Below are positions 18,324 to 26,169 of a stretch of DNA of 64,000 nucleotides, piece by piece. Numbering within the stretch: the first letter of the stretch is position 1; the number at the start of each line of letters is the position of its first letter. Where the stretch lies: positions 558,001-622,000 of the forward strand of contig JABTTV010000001.1 of the NCBI GenBank assembly GCA_015075725.1, in the 5' to 3' direction. The notes under the pieces were generated by a model, which was not told the DNA's origin, did no database searches, and saw only the letters and a program-made list of their open reading frames with translations. This DNA comes from Anaerolineales bacterium (lineage in GTDB: Bacteria; Chloroflexota; Anaerolineae; Anaerolineales; Villigracilaceae). The translations under genes were made by a program, and so were the position numbers.

Positions 18324-18502
18324 GGAAACTCCTATCGTTGATGCCGGGATTTTATGGGAAAAACCGTTCAAAACCTATCAGGAAGTCAATCGACCAGCCC
18401 GGGATTAATTTTTGTGCGGACTTCAAGGAATATTCTTCGAAAATCTTTGAACATCTCTTCGAGAGCTTGAAAATTCACTGGCGACATTAATTTGAGAAAA
18501 AG

Positions 18503-18533
18503 ACCATCCCCAAACCATCCACATAGATGGTTT
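18503..18533. promoter_or_regulatory. Upstream operator of the ribbon-helix-helix/MFS operon
   Basis: AAACCATC-CACATA-GATGGTTT (18512-18533) is an inverted repeat with 8-bp arms, directly upstream of the -35 hexamer. An extra ACCATC half-site lies at 18503-18508. The same ACCATC-N6-GATGGT unit recurs at 18576-18593. Confidence 0.7.
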
Positions 18534-18537
18534 TTCC

Positions 18538-18565
18538 TTGACAAATCTCAATAAATTAGTAAAAT
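18538..18565 (+). promoter_or_regulatory. Promoter of the ribbon-helix-helix/MFS operon
   Basis: TTGACA at 18538-18543 and TAAAAT at 18560-18565 are separated by 16 bp. The promoter lies exactly between two copies of the ACCATC-N6-GATGGT palindrome. Confidence 0.8.
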
Positions 18566-18567
18566 AC

Positions 18568-18593
18568 ATCCATGTACCATCTATATGGATGGT
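18568..18593. promoter_or_regulatory. Downstream operator of the ribbon-helix-helix/MFS operon
   Basis: ACCATC-TATATG-GATGGT (18576-18593), with an overlapping CATCCAT half-site just upstream. It covers the expected transcription start and lies 13 bases before the regulator's ATG. Confidence 0.7.
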
Positions 18594-18606
18594 TTTCAGA
18601 GGAGAA

Positions 18607-18999
18607 ATGACCGATACAGAGAAAATCACAATTAATCTTGGGGCGGTGGACCTCGGAAAGATCGACCTGCTGGTGGAGCAGGGGCATTACTCCAACCGCA
18701 CCGATTTCATCCGCACTGCCATCCGTTCGCAGTTGGAAAAGCACACCCTCGAGGTCCAGCAATCCGTAACGCGTCATTCGTACGGTGTGGGCGCGTTCTA
18801 TCACAGCCTTGCCGATTTCGAACGCTACAAGGCAAAGGGGGAAAAGATCAAGATCAGCATCATCGGCTTGTACCAGATCCCGAACGATGTCCCGGTTCCG
18901 CTTGTGGAGGAAGTGGTCGATTCCATCAAAGTGTATGGAATCTTTCAGGCGAGCGACAAAGTAAAAACCGCTCTCCAGAATTCAGGAAAACTGCTATGA
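18607..18999 (+). CDS. Ribbon-helix-helix transcriptional regulator
   Basis: A 130-residue protein with an N-terminal CopG/MetJ-like fold: beta strand KITINLGAV, then helices over DLGKIDLLVEQGHYSNRTDFIRTAIRSQLEKH (written in parts: about 12-27 and 30-46). The NRTDFIRTAIR turn is typical of ribbon-helix-helix repressors. The C-terminal part (about 60-130) may bind a ligand; I do not recognise it. The start is ATG 18607, with AGGAG six bases upstream. Two matching palindromes flank its promoter, so it is probably autoregulatory. It overlaps the MFS gene by four bases and would control it. Confidence 0.8.
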   Translation: MTDTEKITINLGAVDLGKIDLLVEQGHYSNRTDFIRTAIRSQLEKHTLEVQQSVTRHSYGVGAFYHSLADFERYKAKGEKIKISIIGLYQIPNDVPVPLVEEVVDSIKVYGIFQASDKVKTALQNSGKLL

Positions 19000-20294
19000 C
19001 GAGCGAAACAATCGGGAAAAATTGGGCAAGGCGCTTTTTCACCATCTTCACCGGGCAGGCGCTTTCACTTTTCGGCTCGTCGCTCGTTCAATTTGCGCTC
19101 ATCTGGCACCTCACCCAGAAGACCGGTTCGGCGACGGTGCTTGCCACCGCCTCCCTCTTCGGGATGCTGCCGCAGATTCTCCTGGGACCTATCGCTGGAA
19201 CGATCGTGGATCGCGGCAACCGGAGGATCATCATGATCGTTTCGGATTCGCTGATCGCGGTCTCGACGCTTCTTCTCGCCTATTTATTCTGGTCCGGCGC
19301 TGCGGAGGTCTGGCATGTCTACCTGGCTTTGACCGTCCGATCTGCGGGCGGAGCGTTCCATCATCCCGCCATGTCGGCTTCCACAACATTGATGGTGCCG
19401 AAGGAACACCTTGCGCGCGTTTCGGGCGCAAACCAGACCCTGCAGGGACTCGTAAGCATCGTCGCGCCTCCGGTGGGTGCGCTGCTGGTGGCGGTTATGC
19501 CCACTCAAAACGTGTTGATGATCGACGTGCTTACCGCCATTTTGGGAGTCACCCCGCTGTTATTCTATTCCATCCCCCAGCCTGAACGTAAAGATGTGCA
19601 TCCCTCCGCACCGAAGGCGGGATTTCTTCAGGACCTGGGCGCAGGGTTCAAATATATGGCATCCTGGCCAGGTCTGTTGATGCTCGGCTTGATGGCGGCG
19701 ATGCTGAACTTCCTGCTTGCCCCCACATCGGCATTGACTCCCCTGCTGGTGACAAAATACTTCGGCAAGGGCGCGCTGGAGTTGGGCAGCCTTGATTCCT
19801 TCTTCGGCGTCGGAATGATCGCGGGCGGAATCACGCTCAGTGTGTGGGGCGGCTTCAAGAAAAAGATCGTCACCTCGCTCACGGGCATTGTCCTGTTCAG
19901 CTTCGCCATTCTCGCCATTGCCGCCGCTCCCGCCGATAAATTCTGGATCATGATCGTCTCGATGTTCTTCATCGGTTTCATGATGCCGATGGCGAACGGA
20001 CCCCTCCACGCGCTCTTCCAATCAGTGGTCGAACCGGGTATGCAGGGACGGGTCATGTCGCTGGTCAGCAGTGTGGCGCAAGCGATGATGCCGCTCGGCT
20101 TCCTGATCGCAGGTCCCGTGACCGATGCGACCAGCTATCAAACCTGGTTCTGGGTGGCGGGCATCCTGAACCTGTTGATCGGACTTGGCGGTTTCCTCGT
20201 TCCCGCTCTCATCAACATCGAAGAGAATCATAAGGAAACCCGGGCTGAAGTGAATACAAATCCTGACGCGTCAAGGCAGGCGCAAATCTCGTAA
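18996..20294 (+). CDS. MFS transporter, MFS_3/macrolide-efflux-like
   Basis: A 432-residue transporter with about twelve hydrophobic helices. The N-terminus FTIFTGQALSLFGSSLVQFALIWHLTQKTGS and the loop GTIVDRGNRR are characteristic of the MFS_3 group, which includes macrolide (Mef-like) and siderophore exporters (segments at about 14-44 and 68-77). The start overlaps the regulator's stop (ATGA). Direct coupling to a repressor with operators suggests an inducible exporter of a toxic compound; the substrate is unknown. A hairpin terminator follows the stop. Confidence 0.85.
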   Translation: MTSETIGKNWARRFFTIFTGQALSLFGSSLVQFALIWHLTQKTGSATVLATASLFGMLPQILLGPIAGTIVDRGNRRIIMIVSDSLIAVSTLLLAYLFWSGAAEVWHVYLALTVRSAGGAFHHPAMSASTTLMVPKEHLARVSGANQTLQGLVSIVAPPVGALLVAVMPTQNVLMIDVLTAILGVTPLLFYSIPQPERKDVHPSAPKAGFLQDLGAGFKYMASWPGLLMLGLMAAMLNFLLAPTSALTPLLVTKYFGKGALELGSLDSFFGVGMIAGGITLSVWGGFKKKIVTSLTGIVLFSFAILAIAAAPADKFWIMIVSMFFIGFMMPMANGPLHALFQSVVEPGMQGRVMSLVSSVAQAMMPLGFLIAGPVTDATSYQTWFWVAGILNLLIGLGGFLVPALINIEENHKETRAEVNTNPDASRQAQIS

Positions 20295-20331
20295 AAAACG
20301 GAACACTATCTCCTCCAAGAAGTGCCGTTTT
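20293..20331 (+). terminator. Terminator of the RHH/MFS operon
   Basis: AAAACGG and CCGTTTT pair, and inside them CACT/AGTG, around a loop of about 15 bases. It begins at the MFS stop codon. Confidence 0.6.
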
Positions 20332-20338
20332 CCAAGCA

Positions 20339-20362
20339 CAGGTCACGTTCGCGCGTGACCTG
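20339..20362. repeat. Solitary REP-like palindrome
   Basis: CAGGTCACG-TTCGCG-CGTGACCTG, a perfect inverted repeat with 9-bp arms. It matches the GGTCACG...CGTGACC palindromes that flank the transposase gene at 54 kb. Confidence 0.65.
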
Positions 20363-20404
20363 TTGCGTTAATGGACAATTCCGCCCGTTGCAGTGAAACC
20401 ATTT

Positions 20405-20410
20405 TATAAT
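20405..20410 (+). promoter_or_regulatory. -10 element eight bases before an ATG (leaderless candidate)
   Basis: A perfect TATAAT ends eight bases before the ATG at 20419, leaving no space for a ribosome-binding site. Confidence 0.55.
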
Positions 20411-20418
20411 TGTCAGCA

Positions 20419-22317
20419 ATGAATCGACAAATCGAAAAAAGAATTCATCCGCTGGCATGGCAGGCGGTCTGCCTTGGAATCTCCCTTCTGATCTTCATCC
20501 TGATCCTGAATAACCGTTCTCCGAATCTTCTGCGACCCATCAGCATGGCGTTGAGGACCGGCTTTGGGATCGTCATTCCGCTCGCAGCGCTGGTCGTCTA
20601 TGCGGCATTCCGCGTCCCAGGCCGGATCGGCGAATTGCTCTCATGGGCTGCCACCATGTCCCTATTCGCTTTGGGGCTGGCGGGTTTATGGGCATCCGGA
20701 GATACGCAATCCGTTGTATTGAACGGTCTTATTCCGCTCACCGATGCCGCTGGGTACTATACCGACGCAACACGCCTCCAGTACGGGATCGACGTCTCCA
20801 ATTTCACGGCGATGCGTCCGTTCTTCGCCGGGCTGCTTTCATTCTTCCTATGGCTCACCGAAAGGAACTTGATGTCTGCTGTGGGAATCTTCACCGCGAT
20901 GGCAGGTTTCTCTTGTTACTTTGCCAGCCGAGAAATTCAGCGGACTCACGGCGCGGAGGTCGCGGTCTTCTTTCTCATGCTCATGTTCCTGTACTATCGC
21001 CATCACAGCGGCACGACCATGTCCGAATCGCTGAGTCTGCCTGTCAGTCTTCTTGGAACCGCCTTGTTGTGGCGCGGAATTTCGGCGAACAAGGAACGCG
21101 CTGTTGTATTCGGGATCGCAATGATCGCTCTTGCATTGAACATCCGTCCGGGCGCGATGTTCGTCCTGCCAGCCCTGCTTTTATGGGGCGGATTGGCGTT
21201 TCGTGGTCAGGGAAAACTTTCATTTAAACTCTTTGGGCTGGGCGCTGCAGTCATTCTGATCGTCTTTTATGCAAACAGCCGCATGATCGACTTTGTATCC
21301 AACTCGGGCGGTGTCGCCTTCGAAAATTTCGCGTGGGCGTTCTACGGGTTGGCTTCCGGCGGCAATTCCTGGACGTACGTCTTCGATGCGAATCCCCAAT
21401 TGGCGCTGCTCAACGACAAGGAAGTCACACCAGCCATTTACAAACTGGCTTTTGAACTTATCCGTACCCAGCCGGAACTCATCGTCAAAGGCGCTCTCTT
21501 TTACTGGCGCATGTTCTTTTCGAACACCTGGTACAACGCTTATGCCTTTGTGGCAGGAGATAATTACTGGGTAAACCTTGCAGCGCGCTGGGGAATGTAT
21601 CTCTTGAACGGATTGGGTATCTATAAATGGTTCATGGACCGCAAGAACCCATACACAAGCCTTGCCCTGTTGACCGCTTTGGGCGTGCTGGCATCGGTTC
21701 CCTTCGTGCCGCCCACAGACGCTTACCGTGTCCGCCTATACGCCGCCACGATTCCGTTCTTCGTCCTGCTGCCGGGAATGGGGTTGGCTTATCTAATTGA
21801 TAAAATTCCTGCCCAATTTTTCAAGCCGCAGCCTGAATCTTCGCAAAATCAATCCCCAGTTGCAATATTTTCCATTGCCTTGATACTGGTGATGATCGCT
21901 GCCCCGATTCTAATAAAAACGAACGGTATTATTCCACCCGCGCCGCAAACCGCCTGCCCCGATGAACTGGAGGGTTTCTTTACACGATTCGATGAAGGCA
22001 CGGCGATCAATCTTCATCGCGAGAACCGCGCATTCATAGATTGGATGCCCGATTTTCACATCAGCGTCTTTCGCCGGAATATTCACAGCCTGCCCGATTC
22101 ATACCTGATCTCAGCGATGGGTTCCATCGACCCTGAGAATACCCTTTATTATGCGCTCAACCTCCAGACCAACAGGGAAGCGATCGTCATCCTGCCGACC
22201 AGTCAATTGCCGAAATCCGGTTCGCTGATCCATTTATGCGGAGACTGGGTCGAACCTCCCGGGACGCCATACGTTTTCTTCAACGCAGAAGAGGTCATTT
22301 CCGCGGGGTCGCCATAA
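20419..22317 (+). CDS. Large polytopic membrane protein, possibly GT-C-like
   Basis: The 632-residue protein has about 11-12 hydrophobic helices through residue ~500 and a soluble C-terminal part of ~130 residues. An acidic/aromatic first-loop segment (PLTDAAGYYTDATRLQYG, about 110-127) and large periplasmic loops resemble GT-C membrane glycosyltransferases, but I cannot identify a family motif with certainty. The upstream in-frame TTG lies within the -10 region, so ATG 20419 is chosen. The gene is single, between a REP-like palindrome and tRNA-Ser. Membrane nature is clear; function is not. Confidence 0.6.
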   Translation: MNRQIEKRIHPLAWQAVCLGISLLIFILILNNRSPNLLRPISMALRTGFGIVIPLAALVVYAAFRVPGRIGELLSWAATMSLFALGLAGLWASGDTQSVVLNGLIPLTDAAGYYTDATRLQYGIDVSNFTAMRPFFAGLLSFFLWLTERNLMSAVGIFTAMAGFSCYFASREIQRTHGAEVAVFFLMLMFLYYRHHSGTTMSESLSLPVSLLGTALLWRGISANKERAVVFGIAMIALALNIRPGAMFVLPALLLWGGLAFRGQGKLSFKLFGLGAAVILIVFYANSRMIDFVSNSGGVAFENFAWAFYGLASGGNSWTYVFDANPQLALLNDKEVTPAIYKLAFELIRTQPELIVKGALFYWRMFFSNTWYNAYAFVAGDNYWVNLAARWGMYLLNGLGIYKWFMDRKNPYTSLALLTALGVLASVPFVPPTDAYRVRLYAATIPFFVLLPGMGLAYLIDKIPAQFFKPQPESSQNQSPVAIFSIALILVMIAAPILIKTNGIIPPAPQTACPDELEGFFTRFDEGTAINLHRENRAFIDWMPDFHISVFRRNIHSLPDSYLISAMGSIDPENTLYYALNLQTNREAIVILPTSQLPKSGSLIHLCGDWVEPPGTPYVFFNAEEVISAGSP

Positions 22318-22341
22318 AGGTTGCCATTCGAAAACACATGG

Positions 22342-22347
22342 TATAAT
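22342..22347 (+). promoter_or_regulatory. -10 element of tRNA-Ser
   Basis: A perfect TATAAT 18 bases before the tRNA 5' end. Confidence 0.6.
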
Positions 22348-22365
22348 CCCGGTCGCTTTCGATTC

Positions 22366-22455
22366 GGAGAGGTCGCGTAGTCTGGCTTAGCGCGCACGCT
22401 TGGAAAGCGTGTAACCCACAAAGGTTCGCGGGTTCGAATCCCGCCCTCTCCGCCA
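22366..22455 (+). tRNA. tRNA-Ser (anticodon GGA)
   Basis: Acceptor GGAGAGG/CCTCTCC with discriminator G and an encoded CCA (22453-22455). The anticodon loop contains TTGGAAA (anticodon GGA), with a long class II variable arm and T-arm GGGTTCGAATCCC. A terminator hairpin begins three bases after CCA. Confidence 0.96.
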
Positions 22456-22457
22456 GT

Positions 22458-22483
22458 GAAAACATCCCGCAAGGGATGTTTTC
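22458..22483 (+). terminator. tRNA-Ser terminator, copy 1
   Basis: GAAAACATCCC pairs perfectly with GGGATGTTTTC around GCAA. An identical copy lies at 22545-22570 in the second 87-bp unit. Confidence 0.8.
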
Positions 22484-22544
22484 ATAATGGGTTCGCCCGC
22501 CCCCATTGAGGGGATGACATTCGAATCCCGCCCTCTCCGCCAGT

Positions 22545-22570
22545 GAAAACATCCCGCAAGGGATGTTTTC
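22545..22570 (+). terminator. tRNA-Ser terminator, copy 2
   Basis: The same GAAAACATCCC/GGGATGTTTTC hairpin, duplicated with the tRNA 3' end. Confidence 0.75.
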
Positions 22571-22736
22571 ATAATAGGTTCACCCGCCCCCATTGAGGAA
22601 ATGACATTCGAATCCCGCCCTCTCCGCCGCGATGATTCAACCGATAGCGATGGCTTATCGAAAATCATCTAAAACATAATTAACCCCGAATTTAATTTGG
22701 GACGCGGACGAGCGCAGATTTACTTGGAAAAGGTAT

Positions 22737-22828
22737 TAGACCTCTTGCATAAGTGCTCCCGCCGCAGTCCCCGGCGGCGGGGACGCCGCCTTGAGCAAGA
22801 TAAAATTGTGACTTTTGCAGGAAGTCTA
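22737..22828 (-). mobile_element. MITE-like element, copy A (nested in the composite repeat)
   Basis: A 92-bp element with terminal inverted repeats TAGACCTCTTGCA and TGCAGGAAGTCTA and a GC-rich internal hairpin (CCCCGGCGGCGGGG region). The TA at each end could be part of a TA target duplication. Related copies lie at 48125-48206 and 40751-40840, in the opposite orientation. It has no coding capacity. Confidence 0.75.
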
Positions 22829-22881
22829 TTATAAATCCGCGTTTTCAGCGTTTATCAGCGTCCCATTTGTTCTTAAAACGA

Positions 22882-22914
22882 ACTCACCCGCGAAACCTTT
22901 ATTTCGGGGTGAGT
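22882..22914 (-). terminator. Probable terminator of the act operon
   Basis: ACTCACCC...GAAA pairs with TTTC...GGGTGAGT, and on the minus strand the stem is followed by TCGTTTT. It lies inside the composite repeat, 45 bp after the last act-operon gene. Confidence 0.6.
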
Positions 22915-22959
22915 CATGTTTTCATTTCACACCAATGTTAAAACTTCCACTTTATTTTG

Positions 22960-23610
22960 CTACGGACCCGCATCCTCGGAAAGAGGCGTTCCGGCGTATA
23001 TCATCAGACCGGAATCAAGCGCCTCGTCGTGCCCGGGAACATCCGCCATCGTCTCGGCTATGAATTGATACAACAGGGACGATTTCCAATTTCCGCCGCC
23101 GAGGATGTCGGTGCCTTTGGGCGCATCGTCGGCGCGGCGTGAACCGGCAAGAATGCCTTCATAACTGCTCAGGTCCAATTGGGCGGGGGAAACCGCCAAA
23201 TCCACCGAATGACAGGAACTACAGGCAAGTGAGCCGGAATACCACAAATTGGAATTGACGAAGAGAGGTTCGATCTCTTCGAAGGTCGATTCGCAAGTCT
23301 GCGCATTGACATCCTCGAACTGGAAAGCTTCGGTGTTGGATGCCCCCGCTTCGACCCACGCTCCGACCAGGTCCGCCGCAGCGACATAACATTCGTCCGG
23401 GGTTGAGGCGGAGTTTGAATCAGCCTGCATTGCCGGAAGCGTGGCAGGAATCAATGTCGGGACGGGGGTACGCGCCGCTGTCAAATCGCCGCGATGACAG
23501 GTGAGCGTAAACCCGCAGGCATTCACATAAATAAAACCCACCCAGGCAAGCACGCCCACCAGGAATACCGTCAACGCGCCATAGATATATCTTCGAACAT
23601 CGTCGTTCAT
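22960..23610 (-). CDS. Membrane-anchored c-type cytochrome at the end of the act operon
   Basis: A 216-residue protein with an N-terminal helix (about 10-30) and one haem-binding motif CSSCH at 130-134. It starts at ATG 23610, with GGGAG eight bases upstream; the methionine three codons earlier lacks spacing. A Pro/Thr/Ala-rich linker follows the anchor. It is the last gene of the act operon, 18 bp after actE. It is too divergent for me to name as a known Act subunit. It may be an electron acceptor of the complex or an extra cytochrome subunit. Confidence 0.8.
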   Translation of the reverse strand: MNDDVRRYIYGALTVFLVGVLAWVGFIYVNACGFTLTCHRGDLTAARTPVPTLIPATLPAMQADSNSASTPDECYVAAADLVGAWVEAGASNTEAFQFEDVNAQTCESTFEEIEPLFVNSNLWYSGSLACSSCHSVDLAVSPAQLDLSSYEGILAGSRRADDAPKGTDILGGGNWKSSLLYQFIAETMADVPGHDEALDSGLMIYAGTPLSEDAGP

Positions 23611-23627
23611 TACAGGCATCTCCCTTT

Positions 23628-24179
23628 TTACTGGCTGGCTTTGAGCGTGCGGATGAAATTCACCACATCCCAGCGTTCGCGTACGGAAAGGTTCTCATTT
23701 AGCGGCGGCATTTGTCCGGAGAACTGCACCTCCGGGAAGAGAGTATTCGTCGGGTTCCAAATGCCGTTGGTGATGGTCAGGAACATGCTGCCGTCAGACT
23801 TGGCTTGCACGATTTCGCTTGAGAGATCGGCTGGTTTCTTTTTGACAAGGAAAGCCGCAACCGTGCCATTCCCCTGCCCGGATTCGCCATGACACATCTG
23901 ACAGTGGATCTGATAGAGCTCCGCGCCTCGGGCAATGGATATTTCATCGGCAGGGACCGGATTAAGCGGTTCACCCATCCCGGGCAAATATGCAGCTCCT
24001 TCCACGGGAATGGAGCTTGCGGGGACTGGAAGCGGCGCTTCCTGATCGTCGAACGCAGATTGGATCTCCATGAACACGATCCAATCATATTTTATGACGT
24101 CGTAGGCGAAGACCATCAATAGGCCAAGCAGCGCCGCCAGAACGGCAAATACAACAAGGAGTTGTTTGAAAAGTCTCAT
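23628..24179 (-). CDS. actE: Alternative complex III monohaem cytochrome c subunit
   Basis: The 183-residue protein has an N-terminal helix (about 9-27) and the haem motif CQMCHG (Cys93, Cys96, His97), with a likely axial Met in SGQMPPLNE. It is the cytochrome c domain subunit (ActE) of the quinol:electron acceptor oxidoreductase known as alternative complex III. Its start overlaps the actD stop by four bases. Assignment rests on domain and on position in the act gene order. Confidence 0.85.
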   Translation of the reverse strand: MRLFKQLLVVFAVLAALLGLLMVFAYDVIKYDWIVFMEIQSAFDDQEAPLPVPASSIPVEGAAYLPGMGEPLNPVPADEISIARGAELYQIHCQMCHGESGQGNGTVAAFLVKKKPADLSSEIVQAKSDGSMFLTITNGIWNPTNTLFPEVQFSGQMPPLNENLSVRERWDVVNFIRTLKASQ

Positions 24180-24724
24180 AGGTGTTGCGCCTCCGCAGGC
24201 CTCACAGATTCAGCGCCCATTTTCTTCAGGGCGTCCATGATTTTGTTTTCGTCCGCATGCGGGCATTCGACCAGGATGGCGATCTTGCCGTCGCTGATCT
24301 CGGGGACGTACTTCATCGGGCGATAGTTGGGGAATAGGCTATCGAGGAACACACCGAGGAAGGTTGAAAGTAACATGCCCAGCATGGTCAATTCGAACAG
24401 GACGACAGCCGTGGGCGGACCAGGGATGAAGGATTGTGTACTCACCTGGATGGGATAAGGATAGAGGAACGGCGCAATGTAGGCAAGGAATACCGCGCCA
24501 AGGAAGCCAAGGATGGCGCCGCCCATTGCGATCCGGGGAACGTTCGTCCATTGATGGGGCCGACCAAGCATCGCCTCAGTAACCGGGATGCCGGAGATGA
24601 CATTCATGCAATCGTCGTGAACGCCCAACGTGCGCAATTGCTCGATGGCGTTCGCCGCAGGTTCGAGGTCCGGGAAGACCGCAAGCAGGTCGACGATCTT
24701 GGTATCTGTTTTTGTGTCAGTCAT
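24176..24724 (-). CDS. actD: Alternative complex III subunit ActD (DUF3341)
   Basis: The 182-residue protein has a cytoplasmic N-terminal alpha/beta domain (VDLLAVFPDLEPAANAIEQL) and two hydrophobic helices (about 75-95 and 110-135), then a soluble C-terminus. This is the DUF3341/ActD layout found between NrfD-like and cytochrome genes in act operons. It lies 9 bp after actC and overlaps actE by four bases. Confidence 0.87.
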   Translation of the reverse strand: MTDTKTDTKIVDLLAVFPDLEPAANAIEQLRTLGVHDDCMNVISGIPVTEAMLGRPHQWTNVPRIAMGGAILGFLGAVFLAYIAPFLYPYPIQVSTQSFIPGPPTAVVLFELTMLGMLLSTFLGVFLDSLFPNYRPMKYVPEISDGKIAILVECPHADENKIMDALKKMGAESVRPAEAQHL

Positions 24725-24733
24725 CTCGTCCTC

Positions 24734-26167
24734 CTACTCCAGCTCGCTGACGGTGACAACCGTCTCACGGCCGAATTTCTTGAATGCATGCGCCATCTGC
24801 CCCTCCTGGACTTCCCATACAGGAATGAGCGGGATCAACTTGGATGCGATCATATACAGAAGGATAAAGAGCGCAACCGTACCCAATCCCATCGGGATTT
24901 CGATGCCGGGCGTGTACATACGCCAGGTAAACGGCATGCGGTTGATTGTGACCGAAATCGGGATGATCACGTAACGCTCGATCCACATGCCGACGTTAAT
25001 GATGATGCCGACCGTGGCGACAAGCCATGGGGTGGAGCGCCATTTCTGATTCCACAAGATCGCCCAGGGAATGGCGATGTTGGAGATGAGCATGACGAAC
25101 CATAACCATCCCAACGGACCGGCTTCGTGGAAGTGAAGCAGTTGGCGGGTCCACTTATCGCCGCCGTACCACTGCACCATGTAATCATTGAAGAAGAAAT
25201 ACGTCCAGCCCATCGAGATAATGAGCATGAGTTTGCCGACCGCGTCGAAATGTTCCGGACGGATGAAGTACTTCATATTCTTCATGGTGCCGCGAATAAC
25301 CGCCAGCACTGCGATCGCCGCGCCCATTCCGGAATGAAGTGCTCCGATCACGAAGTACGGACCAAATATGGTCGAGTTCCAACCGGGACGGGTGGCCGCC
25401 GCAAAGTCCCAGGACACGATGGTATGGACCGAGAACATCACCGGGATGATCGCGAACGCAAAGATATTCATCGCGTTGCGCAGGTGGGTCCACTCGCCTT
25501 CGGTTCCGCGGAAACCCAGGGCAAGGATTTTATAAAATGTCTTTCGCCAGCCGGTGGAACGGTCGCGCGCCATCGCCATATCGGGGATGAGAGGCAGGAA
25601 GAGATACATCGTACTGCCCAAAACATAGGTCGTGATCGCCAGCAGGTCCCATGTCAGCGGGGAATGCAGGTTGGGCCACAACATGCGCTGGTTGGGGTAA
25701 GGCATGAGCCAGTAGGCAAGCCACACACGTCCCATGTGCATGAAGACACTGAAACCAGCCTGCACGAGGCCGAAAGTCGTCATCAATTCCGCCGCGCGGG
25801 TGAACGGGCGGCGGAATTCGGACCGGAAGACACGCAGAATCGCGGAAATGAACGTCCCTGCATGGCTGATGCCGATCCAGAACACAGTGTTCACGAGGAA
25901 AATACCCCAATAATCCGGGCGCATTACGCCCGCCTCACCCTGACCTTTTGTGATCAGGACACTCCAGTTATAGAACAAGCCCCAGACGACGAATCCAGCC
26001 AGAAAGGTGAAGACCAGCCACCACTTCCAGGTGGGAGGCGCCATCATTGCCTCCATGACCATCTCGTTCATCTTCCCGCGTGGGAGCGGGTCGAGCATCA
26101 GGTGCTTTTCGCGAAGATGCTCTTCGTGCGATCGCGCGGCATCCTTGTGTTGTTTCTGATCTGCCAT
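24734..26167 (-). CDS. actC: Alternative complex III NrfD/PsrC-like membrane subunit
   Basis: The 477-residue protein has about ten transmembrane helices and belongs to the NrfD/PsrC family. It forms the quinol-binding membrane part of alternative complex III. The N-terminal soluble stretch (1-50) is charged. Conserved helix segments include WIGISHAGTFISAILRV (about 97-113). It is two bases from the iron-sulphur gene and nine from actD. A second NrfD-like subunit (ActF), present in characterised complexes, is not in this window. Confidence 0.92.
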   Translation of the reverse strand: MADQKQHKDAARSHEEHLREKHLMLDPLPRGKMNEMVMEAMMAPPTWKWWLVFTFLAGFVVWGLFYNWSVLITKGQGEAGVMRPDYWGIFLVNTVFWIGISHAGTFISAILRVFRSEFRRPFTRAAELMTTFGLVQAGFSVFMHMGRVWLAYWLMPYPNQRMLWPNLHSPLTWDLLAITTYVLGSTMYLFLPLIPDMAMARDRSTGWRKTFYKILALGFRGTEGEWTHLRNAMNIFAFAIIPVMFSVHTIVSWDFAAATRPGWNSTIFGPYFVIGALHSGMGAAIAVLAVIRGTMKNMKYFIRPEHFDAVGKLMLIISMGWTYFFFNDYMVQWYGGDKWTRQLLHFHEAGPLGWLWFVMLISNIAIPWAILWNQKWRSTPWLVATVGIIINVGMWIERYVIIPISVTINRMPFTWRMYTPGIEIPMGLGTVALFILLYMIASKLIPLIPVWEVQEGQMAHAFKKFGRETVVTVSELE

Positions 26168-26169
26168 GA

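Larger units (their letters stand above)
22433..22628 (+). repeat. 87-bp tandem repeat carrying the tRNA-Ser 3' end and its terminator
   Basis: The 22-bp tRNA segment from TTCGAATCC to CTCCGCC occurs at 22433-22454, 22520-22541 and 22607-22628, exactly 87 bp apart. Each full unit continues with the same terminator hairpin and the spacer ending CCCCATTGAGG...ATGACA. Units 1 and 2 differ at only a few positions. The third unit is cut off after the tRNA segment. Confidence 0.9.
22671..22920. repeat. Composite palindromic repeat, copy 1, interrupted by a MITE
   Basis: It starts 'aaaacataattaacccc', contains GGGACGCGGACGAGC...ATCCGCGTTTTCAG, and ends with the ACTCACCC...GGGTGAGTCATGTT hairpin. 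Copy 2 at 43313-43470 has the same order in 158 bp. This copy has 250 bp; the extra 92 bp correspond to the element at 22737-22828. Confidence 0.8.

Noticed and set aside
22433..22628. Tandem repeats of constant spacing considered as a CRISPR array
   Set aside because: The repeats include the tRNA end and terminator and the intervening sequence is itself repeated, so there are no unique spacers; no cas genes are near.
22203..22668. Short minus-strand frames over tRNA-Ser and its repeats, reading like 'RRGRDSN' peptides
   Set aside because: They are translations of the tRNA and its tandem 3'-end repeats. Such frames are well-known false proteins.
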